Shown here one piece after another: positions 51,290 to 60,094 of a DNA stretch of 64,000 nt. Under the pieces are notes generated by a model. It worked only from the letters and a program-made list of their open reading frames with translations, was not told the origin of the DNA and did no database searches. Origin of the DNA: Actinomyces mediterranea (lineage in GTDB: Bacteria; Actinomycetota; Actinomycetes; Actinomycetales; Actinomycetaceae); the NCBI RefSeq assembly GCF_900155595.1, contig NZ_FTPB01000004.1:868001-932000 (forward strand), read 5' to 3'. A program made the translations under genes and the position numbers. Position 1 is the stretch's first letter. The number at the start of each line of letters is the position of its first letter.

Positions 51290-52525
51290 TCAGGAGAGTC
51301 CTCGCTGCAGGAGGACGGTGAGAACCTCCGGCGCTGTGAAGAGCCGAGGCTGTGCATACGGATTGATCGCCTCCAGGATTCCCAGATCGACGAGTTGTTT
51401 CACAAGACCGTTGACTCGCGAATACGACAGCCCCGTCGCGACCTCGGCGCGGCGGATCGTGAATGAGGGATTCGCGACGGCGAAGTCGACGAGTTCGAGC
51501 GCGTGGGAGGAGCGCAGGTTCGATTCTCGAATCCGCTCTTTCAGATGCTCTTGAACCTCGACGAGTGCAAGCATCTGCCGACAAGTCGCCCTCGCTGAGG
51601 CGGCGAGGCCCTTGGCGAAGAATGAGAGGAACGAGTCCCAGTCGCCTTTGGTACTGACGCCGAGAAGGGTGTCGTAGTACTCGCTTCGCCTTGCCTCGAA
51701 CCACGGGGATACGGTGAGAGTCGGTTCGGACAACACACCGTTGTGCAGCAGGGTCAAAATGATGAGGTAGCGACCGAGTCGGCCATTCCCATCTCTGAAC
51801 GGGTGGAGGGTCTCGAGCTGATAGTGGGCCATGCCCGCTTCGATCACCGGATCGATCATGCCGTCATGATCTGCTTGAATCCAGGAGAGCAATGAATCGA
51901 CGCCCGCGCGCAAACGATCCCCCGGCGGAGCGGGTACGAATCGCGCGCTCATAATCGCCGGATCGGAGGGGCTTGCAACATCCCGTCGGCCGATGACTAC
52001 TTGCGTGTCTCGAAGACGACCGGACTCCGACTCCAGGGCGGTCCCCCGCATGAGAGCGCCCTGCAGATCCTCAAGCAGGCCACGAGTGATGTGCCGCCCC
52101 TCCGAGACCCATGAGTAACCTTTCTCAGCCATATTCACGTAATTGAGGATCTCCCTCATCTGCACAGTCGTAGTGGTGTCCTCATCAGCGGTGAGAACAG
52201 CATCGAGTGGCGCATAGGTTCCTTCAAGGGCCGAGGTCGACTGCGCTTCGGTTCGCAGTGAGGGCATGCGGAGGAGACGAGGATTGGGGAGTCGACGCGC
52301 GGTCGCATCGAGGGCGGCCAGCTCTCGCCCTGCTGCCGCAATGTCCCGGTAGGCGGCTCCGGACAGCGCGGGCTCATGCTCGGTCAACGGCGCAGGGATG
52401 AAAGCCTTGTGGGTCCATGCGCCGCGGATCGGGTCCGAACCGCTGATGTCGACGAGTTCTCCCATGTCCGCGTTTGTGAACATCACGAGATCCATGATGT
52501 TCATCATATACTCATTGTTAGACAT
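51290..52525 (-). CDS. Fic family protein, class II (self-inhibited)
   Basis: 411 residues from the ATG at 52525 (other in-frame ATGs nearby make the start uncertain). Inhibitory motif TSALEG (residues 97-102) fits (S/T)xxxE(G/N), and the Fic core is HPFRDGNGRLGR. N-terminal Fic_N-like domain (FIPAPLTEHEPALSGAAYRDIAAAG) and a C-terminal winged helix (FTIRRAEVATGLSYSRVNGLVKQLVDLGIL). Such proteins AMPylate targets and regulate themselves by the N-terminal helix. Different class from the two island Fic toxins. Confidence 0.88.
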   Translation of the reverse strand: MSNNEYMMNIMDLVMFTNADMGELVDISGSDPIRGAWTHKAFIPAPLTEHEPALSGAAYRDIAAAGRELAALDATARRLPNPRLLRMPSLRTEAQSTSALEGTYAPLDAVLTADEDTTTTVQMREILNYVNMAEKGYSWVSEGRHITRGLLEDLQGALMRGTALESESGRLRDTQVVIGRRDVASPSDPAIMSARFVPAPPGDRLRAGVDSLLSWIQADHDGMIDPVIEAGMAHYQLETLHPFRDGNGRLGRYLIILTLLHNGVLSEPTLTVSPWFEARRSEYYDTLLGVSTKGDWDSFLSFFAKGLAASARATCRQMLALVEVQEHLKERIRESNLRSSHALELVDFAVANPSFTIRRAEVATGLSYSRVNGLVKQLVDLGILEAINPYAQPRLFTAPEVLTVLLQRGLS

Positions 52526-52636
52526 GACGACTATGTGCTTTACACACAAAAGTCCCTTGTGTGCAAAGCTGCGTGCCACTATGCGCATTCTCAGTCATCC
52601 CGATGCGCGGAGTACTGTTCGTCGAGGAGTGACGCG

Positions 52637-53650
52637 TCAGAGCCCCAGGAACGCCTTGATGGCAGGCATTTCGCGGCGGATCTGAGTCTCGCCGGCCCTG
52701 AAGGCGGTTTCGAGGCGGTCGCGGCGCAGCTCCGTGTTGGAGATCGGCGCATCCTCGGGGAAGTAGAGGTAGGCGCGCCCCCGTTCCTCAAGTTCGAACA
52801 TCTTCGCCCTCGTCGCGTTGTAACGCGCGGGTCTGGCGGCGACGCCCTCGTAGACGGCGGGCAGGTCCGCGAACTTCGCTTTGAGCATGGCGCCGACGGC
52901 GGGGCGCAGCGGGCCTTTGACGTAGTCGCGGGGCCGGGTCGCGATGATGAGGAACTTCTTGTATCCGTCGCGGATCGCCACATCGAGGGGGATGCCGCCG
53001 GAGGGACCGAGCGCGCCATCGACGTAGGTTTCTCCGTCGATGACGACCGGGGGCATGAGGATCGGCAGCGTGGAGGAGGCGCGTGCCCTCGGACCGAGGG
53101 TCTCAAGGGTGGACATCTCGTCCTTGGAGAACCATCGCATCTGCCCGCGGGTGGCGTTGAAGGAGCCAACGCGGGTGGTCGCCGGGTTCGCGGCGAAAGT
53201 GTCGATGTCGAAGGGGATCGCTCCGTCGGGGTAGCAGATGTCCTCATACAGATAGGCCGCGTTGAAGAAGCCCCTGCCTTTGAGGAAGTGTCCGAGTCCG
53301 GCGAATTGCGGGTCGTCAACGATATCGACGAATGTCGCGTAGGAGCGAGCGGGATCGCGGGAGACGTAATTGCACAGATGAGAGGTTCCGGCGGATATTC
53401 CCGAGACGTAATCGAAGTACAGTCCTTGTGCCAGCAGCTCGTTGACGACGGCAGCCGTGTAGGCGTTGCGCATCCCGCCGCCCTCGAAGACGAGGGCGGT
53501 GTCGGTGATATTCGACGTCAGGATTAGAGAGTTCAGTGCTGACTCAGCCACGCATCGAGCATATTCCCGCTTGCTGAAATTCCGCTCGTCGAGATCGCGA
53601 AATGAGTCGCGGACGACTGAGGGTTTCCACACATTCACCCCGCTGCGCAT
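52637..53650 (-). CDS. Patatin-like phospholipase
   Basis: 337 residues from the ATG at 53650; the larger upstream frame is a shadow of the S9 gene. Glycine-rich oxyanion motif FEGGGMRNAYTAAVV, nucleophile GISAGTS (G-x-S-x-G) and the catalytic Asp in VDGALGPSGGIPLDVA. The protein resembles E. coli YjjU, a cytosolic patatin-type acyl hydrolase. It has no signal peptide. It is divergent from the S9 peptidase gene with a 54-bp gap. Confidence 0.9.
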   Translation of the reverse strand: MRSGVNVWKPSVVRDSFRDLDERNFSKREYARCVAESALNSLILTSNITDTALVFEGGGMRNAYTAAVVNELLAQGLYFDYVSGISAGTSHLCNYVSRDPARSYATFVDIVDDPQFAGLGHFLKGRGFFNAAYLYEDICYPDGAIPFDIDTFAANPATTRVGSFNATRGQMRWFSKDEMSTLETLGPRARASSTLPILMPPVVIDGETYVDGALGPSGGIPLDVAIRDGYKKFLIIATRPRDYVKGPLRPAVGAMLKAKFADLPAVYEGVAARPARYNATRAKMFELEERGRAYLYFPEDAPISNTELRRDRLETAFRAGETQIRREMPAIKAFLGL

Positions 53651-53691
53651 AGATCCGCCCCTACTCAGCTGCTCGTCCCGGTGCCGCCGGG

Positions 53692-53697
53692 TAGGCT
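53692..53697 (+). promoter_or_regulatory. Putative leaderless -10 (TAGGCT) of the S9 peptidase gene
   Basis: TAGGCT lies 7 nt before the ATG at 53705, with no ribosome-binding site. Confidence 0.5.
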
Positions 53698-53704
53698 CAC
53701 ACCC

Positions 53705-55996
53705 ATGACTGACATGCTCGTTCCCCCCGTCGCGCCCAAGCGATTCGGCGTCCGCGTCCGCTCGATCCACGGCGACTACATCGACGACGGGTGGGACTGG
53801 CTGCGCGATGAGACCGATCCCGCGGCGATCGCTCACCTTCGCGCCGAAAACGAGTGGGCCGACCACATCTGCGCGCCGACCCGGGGCCTCGCCGACCGGA
53901 TCGAGGCCGATGTGAAGGCGCGAGCCGCCCTCTTCGACGTCTCGGCCCCCGTGCGCAACGGCGACTACTGGTACTACTGCCGCTTCGAGGAGGGCAAGTC
54001 CTACGCGATCCACTGCCGTCTCCGAGCGGCCCACGGCCCGCTCGACTTCAACGACCCGGTCCCCTCCCCCGATCCCCGCATCCCCCTCGACGGGGAGAGC
54101 GTCCTCGTCGATGAGAATGCGCTCGCTGAAGGAGAGGAGTTCTTCCGCCTCGCCGATCTCGTCCCGAGCCCCGATGGGCGCCTCATCGCATGGGCGCGCG
54201 ACACCGCAGGCGATGAGCGCTACACATGGGTGATCCAGGAGGCGTCCACCGGGCGCGTCATTGATGAGGCGGTGTGCGACGCGGGCTACGGGCTCGCATG
54301 GTCGGCCGACTCCGCATGGGTCCTCTACACGGGTCTGGACACTGCATGGCGCCAGTGCGAAGTGTGGGCGCACCGTCTCGGCACTCCGATGTCGGAAGAC
54401 CTTCTCCTCCTCACCGAGCCCGATGGGCGCTTCGACCTGTGGTTCGACACCAGCGCCGACCCCGATCACGTCGTCATCCATTCGACGTCGACGACATCGG
54501 GCCGGGCGTGGCTCTGGCTGCCCGCCTCCCCCACGATGATTCCCCTTCCTCTCGTCGACCTCGTCGAGGGCCGACAAGTGGGGGTGGAGCCCGCAGGCGA
54601 TCACCTCCTCATTGTGCACACCGCGACATCCAAGGAGGGGTCGCTCGCTGCGGCTCCTCTCCCCGTAGCCCCTTCCCCTCGCATGACGGCGGGACCGGAG
54701 CGCAGGCGCGCCCTCGTCGACCCGGCATCTGTCGGCGGGCTTGACCGCGCCCCTCTCGCGCCGAGCAGCGCGTGGGTGTCGATCCGCGAGGCGCAGCCGG
54801 GCGAGCGCATCGTCTCCGTCGCAGCCCACGAGCACTTCTGCGCGGTGTCGATGCGTTCGGGCTCTCTCACCCAGGTGGAGTACCGCGAACGCGTGCTCGC
54901 GCTGCAGCGCGACGACGCCGGAATGATCCTCGCCCTCGATGCGGCGCACCTGGGATGCGCGTGGGGGCCGGGTCGCTTCGTCGACGTGGAGTCGCCGACG
55001 AGGACGATTCAGGTCGCTCCCGGTTCGCGCTTCGAAGACCGTCAACTCCGCGTGTCCTACCAGAGCACGATCGTGCCCGAGACGACACTCGTCGTCGACC
55101 CTGCGAGCGGCGAGCGGCGGGTCCTCCACGTCCAAGACGCCCCCGGGTGGGACCCGAGCGTCTTCGTCGAAGAGCGCGTGTGGGTGACGGCCCGCGATGG
55201 CCGGACGCAAATCCCGGTCACTCTAGTGCACCGGGCGGACGCGACTGCGGACGGGTCGAATGCGGGGTGGCAGATCGGATACGGCTCCTATGAGATCTCC
55301 TACGATCCCCAGTTCGAGATTCTGCGCCTGCCGATCCTCGAGCGCGGAGTCGTCATGGCGATCGCGCATATCCGCGGCGGCGGGGAAATGGGGCGCGCCT
55401 GGTACGAGGCCGGAAAGGAGCGCGTCAAAGTCACCACATTCACGGATTTCATCGACGTGGCGCATTGGCTGGTGGAATCGGGGTGGGTGGCGACAGACCG
55501 CCTCGTCGCTGAGGGGCGCAGTGCCGGCGGCCTGCTCATGGGGGCGGTGCTCAATATGGCGCCCGAGTCGTTCCGCGTCATTGTCGCGGGCGTGCCCTTC
55601 GTCGACGCGTTGACGACGATCCTCGACCCGAGTCTTCCGCTGACGGTCGGCGAGTGGGAGGAGTGGGGTAATCCGATTGACGATCCTGAGATCTTCGCAA
55701 TCATGAAGTCGTATACCCCGTACGAGAATGTCCCCGAAGGAGTGCGCCTCCCAGCGGTGATGGCGACAACCTCTGTCAATGACACGCGAGTCGGGTTCGT
55801 CGAGCCGACGAAGTGGGTGCAGCGCCTGCGCGAGGCCTCTGGGCACAATGACGACGAAGACGCGGCCCACGCCCGTCCGATCGTGCTGCGCACACAGATG
55901 GTGGCGGGGCATGCGGGCCCGTCGGGCCGACAGGCGAAGTGGACGGCTCGGGCCGAGGAGTTCGCCTTCGCCCTCGCGCAGGTCACCACCTGTTAA
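53705..55996 (+). CDS. Prolyl oligopeptidase family protease, oligopeptidase B type (S9A)
   Basis: 763 residues. N-terminal VAPKRFGVRVRSIHGDYIDDGWDWLRDETDP, the start of the beta-propeller. The catalytic part has AIAHIRGGGEMGRAWYEAGK, nucleophile in GRSAGGLLM (Ser606), and the catalytic His in MVAGHAGPSG (H736). Oligopeptidase B cleaves after basic residues in short peptides; it works in the cytosol. A ~40-residue insertion (APLPVAPSPRMTAGPERRRALVDPASVGGLDRAP) lies in the propeller. Confidence 0.92.
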   Translation: MTDMLVPPVAPKRFGVRVRSIHGDYIDDGWDWLRDETDPAAIAHLRAENEWADHICAPTRGLADRIEADVKARAALFDVSAPVRNGDYWYYCRFEEGKSYAIHCRLRAAHGPLDFNDPVPSPDPRIPLDGESVLVDENALAEGEEFFRLADLVPSPDGRLIAWARDTAGDERYTWVIQEASTGRVIDEAVCDAGYGLAWSADSAWVLYTGLDTAWRQCEVWAHRLGTPMSEDLLLLTEPDGRFDLWFDTSADPDHVVIHSTSTTSGRAWLWLPASPTMIPLPLVDLVEGRQVGVEPAGDHLLIVHTATSKEGSLAAAPLPVAPSPRMTAGPERRRALVDPASVGGLDRAPLAPSSAWVSIREAQPGERIVSVAAHEHFCAVSMRSGSLTQVEYRERVLALQRDDAGMILALDAAHLGCAWGPGRFVDVESPTRTIQVAPGSRFEDRQLRVSYQSTIVPETTLVVDPASGERRVLHVQDAPGWDPSVFVEERVWVTARDGRTQIPVTLVHRADATADGSNAGWQIGYGSYEISYDPQFEILRLPILERGVVMAIAHIRGGGEMGRAWYEAGKERVKVTTFTDFIDVAHWLVESGWVATDRLVAEGRSAGGLLMGAVLNMAPESFRVIVAGVPFVDALTTILDPSLPLTVGEWEEWGNPIDDPEIFAIMKSYTPYENVPEGVRLPAVMATTSVNDTRVGFVEPTKWVQRLREASGHNDDEDAAHARPIVLRTQMVAGHAGPSGRQAKWTARAEEFAFALAQVTTC

Positions 55997-56022
55997 GCGA
56001 CGGCCCACCCGCACGCACTACC

Positions 56023-56152
56023 CGCCAAAACGCACACAGTTTCTCACTGCTGTCATTCTCGGAGACACCGCGCTGCGCCTCTGACCTGGTCGGATATTAT
56101 TCGGACTGTGCTGGGGCACCGCGATTGGACCGAGACTGTGTGCGTTTCAGCG
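56023..56152. repeat. ~130-bp terminal-inverted-repeat element, copy D
   Basis: 130 bp. Ends CGCCAAAACGCACACAGTTTC and GAGACTGTGTGCGTTTCAGCG; the interior differs from copies A-C. It lies 26 bp after the S9 stop and encodes the last residues (LKRTQSRSNRGAPAQSE) of the AlkD-like protein on the other strand. Confidence 0.88.
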
Positions 56153-56831
56153 TCGGAATGGTGGTTCTCACGCTGCGCAGCAGATCCTTCGTCTCGTCGG
56201 AGACACGGTAGGAGTCGATGCACTTGCCGATCGCCTTCCGACGGATCGGCGCCGCAAGCCGGTCCTCGACCAGCCACGCCAATGCATCGTCGGGCCGCTT
56301 AGTGATGGCGGTGGCGAAGTACCACGCGATCATCATCTGAAGGTAGTACTCCTCGGTGTCAATGCCTCCCACGAGCTCGAGGAATTCCTCTTTGAAAGCG
56401 CCTGTGAGGAAATGCTCCATGAGCACCCCGATGCCGAAGCGCCTGGTGTAGAGGTGGTCACTGTCGATCCATCGCCGGGCGGCGGCTTCAAGGGCGGAAA
56501 GGTCGGTGCCGAGCGCCTTGGGATTCATGGAGTCGCATACGGCCCAGTTGTCCACATAGGGCAGAAAATCGTCAACGGCCGCCAGGCACGCGGCGAAATC
56601 CTTCTCCTGGGTGATGAGCAGACCGTGAAGCATATTCTCATCGAAGAGGCGATGAGGAGTCGCCGCCATGAATGCGCGGGCCTCCTCATTCCGGGTGCGC
56701 CACAGCGTTTTGGCGAATGCGCGCAACTGCGGCGTCCGGGCCCCGAGGATCGTCGACGCATCGACTCCGGGAACGAGGCGGGCGACGAAGGCGGCGTTCT
56801 TCGGATCTGCGAGATGGTCGATGGTGATCAT
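56097..56831 (-). CDS. DNA alkylation repair protein (AlkD-like, HEAT repeats)
   Basis: 244 residues. Starts MITIDHLADPKNAAFVARLVPGVDASTILGARTPQLRAFAKTLW. The helical repeat region has NWAVCDSM and YTRRFGIGVLMEHFL, typical of the AlkD/COG4912 family that excises alkylated bases. The C-terminus beyond TTIPT (~17 residues, LKRTQSRSNRGAPAQSE) is encoded by repeat D and is likely non-native. Closely related proteins would end near TTIPTLK. Confidence 0.85.
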   Translation of the reverse strand: MITIDHLADPKNAAFVARLVPGVDASTILGARTPQLRAFAKTLWRTRNEEARAFMAATPHRLFDENMLHGLLITQEKDFAACLAAVDDFLPYVDNWAVCDSMNPKALGTDLSALEAAARRWIDSDHLYTRRFGIGVLMEHFLTGAFKEEFLELVGGIDTEEYYLQMMIAWYFATAITKRPDDALAWLVEDRLAAPIRRKAIGKCIDSYRVSDETKDLLRSVRTTIPTLKRTQSRSNRGAPAQSE

Positions 56832-56844
56832 CCTCTATGCCCCT

Positions 56845-57282
56845 CTATTTCCCATACGCCTCGATGACTTCGTGGAACGTCGGGCTCGGGTTGGCGAACC
56901 CGAGATCGCTCTCCTCAAAGCGGAAGTACTCGTCGTCGTCGGCGACGACGTACATGTTGACATAGGCGTTGTCGCGGTCGGGGAGGACGGCCGCCGCAAT
57001 GCGGTGCAATTCTTCGAAGGCGGCACGGGCGGCCGAGGGGTCGGCTGACGCGATGGAGATGCGGCCGTCGAGGTTGAGCGCCCCGGTCGGCCCCTTCCTT
57101 CCGCAGGTCAGGCGCACGTCGGTGACTCCTGGGATGGCGCGGGCGCCGTCGACGATGACAGTCTCCATCTGCGTGATCTCCTCATCAGAGACGTCTCGGT
57201 GGGGGGCGCACGCGGCGATCCACAACGACAGGACTCCTGCGAGGAGTGCGTACAGCGTGCGGATCATTCGCCGTCTCCCCAT
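56845..57282 (-). CDS. Small lipoprotein of unknown function
   Basis: 145 residues (an ATG at 57267 is the alternative start). Signal peptide ending in IAAC near residue 25. The mature part (TDVRLTCGRKGPTGALNLDGRISIASADPSAARAAFEEL and DNAYVNMYVVADDDEYFRFEESDLGF) has no family I recognise. It lies between the WXG100-lipase gene and the AlkD-like gene on the same strand; it could belong with the lipase as a surface partner. Confidence 0.65.
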   Translation of the reverse strand: MGRRRMIRTLYALLAGVLSLWIAACAPHRDVSDEEITQMETVIVDGARAIPGVTDVRLTCGRKGPTGALNLDGRISIASADPSAARAAFEELHRIAAAVLPDRDNAYVNMYVVADDDEYFRFEESDLGFANPSPTFHEVIEAYGK

Positions 57283-57357
57283 GACGAGCCTCCTCTCGAT
57301 GCCGCCGCCGCGCTGTCCGCGACAACAGTCGCCCGGCGAACGCCCCCGATCCCATTA

Positions 57358-58914
57358 TCAGTCGACGACACGGCCGAAAGGCACATTATACTGCTCCGTC
57401 CTCCTCGGGTCATTCGTGAAGAACTCGTCGATCTGCGGGTTCTCCCGCTGCCACTGGGTCATGAGGTCGCCGCCCGGAGTCCCGGGTCTCACCGAGTTCA
57501 CGTAGGCGTTCTGATCATGGTTGTCGAATCCTGAGGCTGGGGATTCGAGATAGCCGTGAGTGATATTGTCGGCCGATCCGGGCCAACCGCCGAGGTCGAG
57601 CCGGGGAACGGGATCGCCGAAGTCTCTCAAGGGGTTCGACGCCCCGTGCTGCAGTGCGAGAACGGGGACATCGGACGGTATTTCCGCGCAGTCGATCGGG
57701 GAGCCGTAGGTCACCATGCCCTGGATGTTGTAGCGCGAGGAGAAGCCCTTGTCCGCGGCCATATTCGACGTGATGATGCCGCCTTGCGAGTGACCGGTCA
57801 TAAGAAGCTGGGGGTGCTCGCCGATATTCGCATCCGGGTGCTCCAAGCGGTACTGCTCGATGGCATGGTCCACGGCCTGTTGCGCTGCTTGCGTGCCCGA
57901 ACTCGTCCCATTCGCCATCCCCCACACATTCGCCGGCCAGTCGCGCCCGTTCGGGTGCCCGGTCCACCCCTCCCAGGTGTCGATCGCCGGTTCGGTTCCG
58001 GCAACTGCAACGATGAATCGGGTGGTCCCATCAGATCCTTCGACTGCCACGACCTGCACGCCGTCGTGGTTATAAGCCGAATTACCGAGGGCGAGAAGGT
58101 CCTGGATGGTCTGCGGTTCGACGGCGTCCCTCTGAGAGACGGGCTCGGGCTGCCCGGCCCACGGTTTTCCATCGTCGAAGAAGTTGAGGTCGCGTCCGGC
58201 GACGACATTGCCGACAGTTCCCGCACCTGTTGCCAGGACAAGACCGACCGAGGCGAGGATCTCCGCCGGCTGGGGGATACGACCCTCGGTGAAGATGCGC
58301 GTGAACTGACTGTTCAGCGACTGCCATGCCCTCGCATGCACAGCCATGCCGGCCGTGAATGCGTTCCATCGGTTCGCCAGATCGGTGGTGACGGAGTGGA
58401 AGAGGCTCTTGCCGTCGTCGATGCGATCGCGGGTCCACTCGATACCGTCCCGGACCCGGTCGCCGATCCAGCGAAGCCCATCGCGCGCCCGGTCACCGAC
58501 CCACTCGATGCCGTCGGAGACGGCATCGATACCGTGGTAGAACCAGTCATCCCAGGCGCCCGGCAGGCCGGGATCACGGTCGGAGGATCCGCCACCGCCG
58601 TGTCGCGAGCCTGCCGGTGAACCGCCGGATGAGCCCGTGCCGACCCCGAGATCATTGGACGTGTCCTCCTGCGCGGACGCATTGGCACGAAGGGTCGCCC
58701 CGGCCTGGCGGATCGCGCGCGCCGAATCAATCATGGTGCGCTGGTGCCGACTGGTCCACATCGCGCGGAAGGCATCGGCATCGGAGCCGTCCCATGTCGT
58801 CGACCTCAGTAGATTGGACACCTCAGCGCGGATCGCGTCAAGAGAATCCGCACTCCTGTCGAACGCCAGCGCGGCTTGGCGCGCAGCGGCAACGTCCATT
58901 CCCAGGAGCACCAT
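57358..58914 (-). CDS. WXG100-type T7SS effector with lipase/alpha-beta hydrolase domain
   Basis: 518 residues. Residues 1-90 are a WXG100-like hairpin with WDG (TTWDGSDADAF), ending NASAQEDTSND, closely related to the 22253 protein. Then a Gly/Ser linker and an 11-residue repeat (DGIEWVGDRAR, DGLRWIGDRVR, DGIEWTRDRID). The C-terminal half has MTGHSQGGI (G-x-S-x-G) in an alpha/beta-hydrolase context, with VAGTEPAIDTWEGW. Likely a secreted lipase or esterase effector. It is 2 bp from the next gene, which may be its partner. Confidence 0.84.
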   Translation of the reverse strand: MVLLGMDVAAARQAALAFDRSADSLDAIRAEVSNLLRSTTWDGSDADAFRAMWTSRHQRTMIDSARAIRQAGATLRANASAQEDTSNDLGVGTGSSGGSPAGSRHGGGGSSDRDPGLPGAWDDWFYHGIDAVSDGIEWVGDRARDGLRWIGDRVRDGIEWTRDRIDDGKSLFHSVTTDLANRWNAFTAGMAVHARAWQSLNSQFTRIFTEGRIPQPAEILASVGLVLATGAGTVGNVVAGRDLNFFDDGKPWAGQPEPVSQRDAVEPQTIQDLLALGNSAYNHDGVQVVAVEGSDGTTRFIVAVAGTEPAIDTWEGWTGHPNGRDWPANVWGMANGTSSGTQAAQQAVDHAIEQYRLEHPDANIGEHPQLLMTGHSQGGIITSNMAADKGFSSRYNIQGMVTYGSPIDCAEIPSDVPVLALQHGASNPLRDFGDPVPRLDLGGWPGSADNITHGYLESPASGFDNHDQNAYVNSVRPGTPGGDLMTQWQRENPQIDEFFTNDPRRTEQYNVPFGRVVD

Positions 58915-58915
58915 G

Positions 58916-59746
58916 TCATGCCTCCTCGTTCGCGCGCGCCGAGCCTTCGCGCGCGCCGCGCTCCATGATGTCGAAGCCGCCGAGGGCGAGCCATGTGACC
59001 GTGAAGCCGATGTCGCCCGGCGATACCTTCGTCACACATGCCGTGTCCTTCTTGCGCTCGAGGGAGTACAGGCCGTCCTCGCCGAGGACCCATGCCGTAA
59101 AAGCGATGCCCGATGAACCGTCGGGAGCGCCCGGCGCTTCAACGAGGGTCATGAGTGTGACGGTCGCCTTGGGCGTAAACGCATCGAAGACACTCGGGGA
59201 CAGTCCCGGGACATCGAGTCCCTCACGAATCGTCATGAGGACGTCGGCGTCGACCGGCTGTTCGATGCGTTCGACGGCGCGCGTCTGCCGAGGAGCCGCC
59301 CGCAGGTCGTCCACGGGGGGAAGCGCGCGCCGGATGAGCTCCCACGGTCGACCGGGCGTGGTGACGGCGAACTCCATTTCCGGGTCGGCGCCCGTGGGCT
59401 CCAGTGAGCCGTCCTCGCCCTCGGCCACGCTGAGGCGGCGCGTGAGGCACGTGGTGACGTTCTCACCGAGGGACACATCCGCGATATACGCCAAGCCGTT
59501 GTAGGTCGATGCGACGCGGAAGGCGATCGGCGCGGTGAGGGTCTGGGAGAAAACGGTCCTCCACATCGGGTCGAGCACACCCGCCTCGACGGCGATGCCC
59601 GCGTCGACGAGTTCCTTCCACGAAGCGTCATCCGCTCGATCCGTCGGCCGCCCGATCTGGTCCTGCGCGGCCTGCGCAGCGACATTCCACGTCTGGGGCG
59701 TCACCATCCAGATTTTCATGGGGGGCTGCTGGGGGGAGTCATTCAT
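58916..59746 (-). CDS. Conserved T7SS-associated-type protein, function unknown
   Basis: 276 residues from the ATG at 59746. Starts MNDSPQQPPMKIWMVTPQTWNVAAQAAQDQI. It has no signal peptide or membrane segment. The pattern is reminiscent of EspG-type or immunity-like partners encoded beside WXG100 effectors, but no diagnostic motif is visible. Its stop lies immediately before the lipase start, so the two are translationally coupled and may act together, for example as a chaperone or immunity protein. Confidence 0.6.
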   Translation of the reverse strand: MNDSPQQPPMKIWMVTPQTWNVAAQAAQDQIGRPTDRADDASWKELVDAGIAVEAGVLDPMWRTVFSQTLTAPIAFRVASTYNGLAYIADVSLGENVTTCLTRRLSVAEGEDGSLEPTGADPEMEFAVTTPGRPWELIRRALPPVDDLRAAPRQTRAVERIEQPVDADVLMTIREGLDVPGLSPSVFDAFTPKATVTLMTLVEAPGAPDGSSGIAFTAWVLGEDGLYSLERKKDTACVTKVSPGDIGFTVTWLALGGFDIMERGAREGSARANEEA

Positions 59747-59857
59747 GAGCGGCAGCCTAGTGAGAACCCGTCGGGCACGGCAATGGGGACTCCTCCCCGC
59801 GCCCGCGTCGATGCGTCCCACGGGTGGCGGTGCTAGGAGCGGACGCACGGGGAGCGC

Positions 59858-60094
59858 TCAGTGAGCGGAGGGAGCGTGCCTCATCTTCATGTAGACGCCG
59901 CCCACTTCCAGTTCGTTGAGCATCTGGTCGATGCGCTTCATCCGAGTTTCGGGGCGCTTGGCGCGTCCGATCCACGCGAGGTAGTCATTGCGCTGGTAGG
60001 CGGGCCGGGCGTCGTAGTCCTCACGCAGACCCCGCTCGTTGAGCAGGCGGGCGATGTCCTCGGGCATCTCCTGCAGGGGGCGCATCAGTGTCAT
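59858..60094 (-). CDS. YdeI/OmpD-associated family short protein
   Basis: 78 residues. The sequence YDARPAYQRNDYLAWIGRAKRPETRMKRIDQMLNELE matches the C-terminal part of the YdeI family, which in E. coli is linked to antimicrobial peptide resistance. Compared with ~200-residue members it is short and lacks the N-terminal domain. The start overlaps the stop of the RNase HI fusion (ATGA). Confidence 0.75.
   Translation of the reverse strand: MTLMRPLQEMPEDIARLLNERGLREDYDARPAYQRNDYLAWIGRAKRPETRMKRIDQMLNELEVGGVYMKMRHAPSAH

Noticed and set aside
53651-55210. Long minus frame continuing upstream of the patatin gene
   Set aside because: It is antisense to the S9 oligopeptidase, whose motifs are all intact. 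The patatin begins at 53650.
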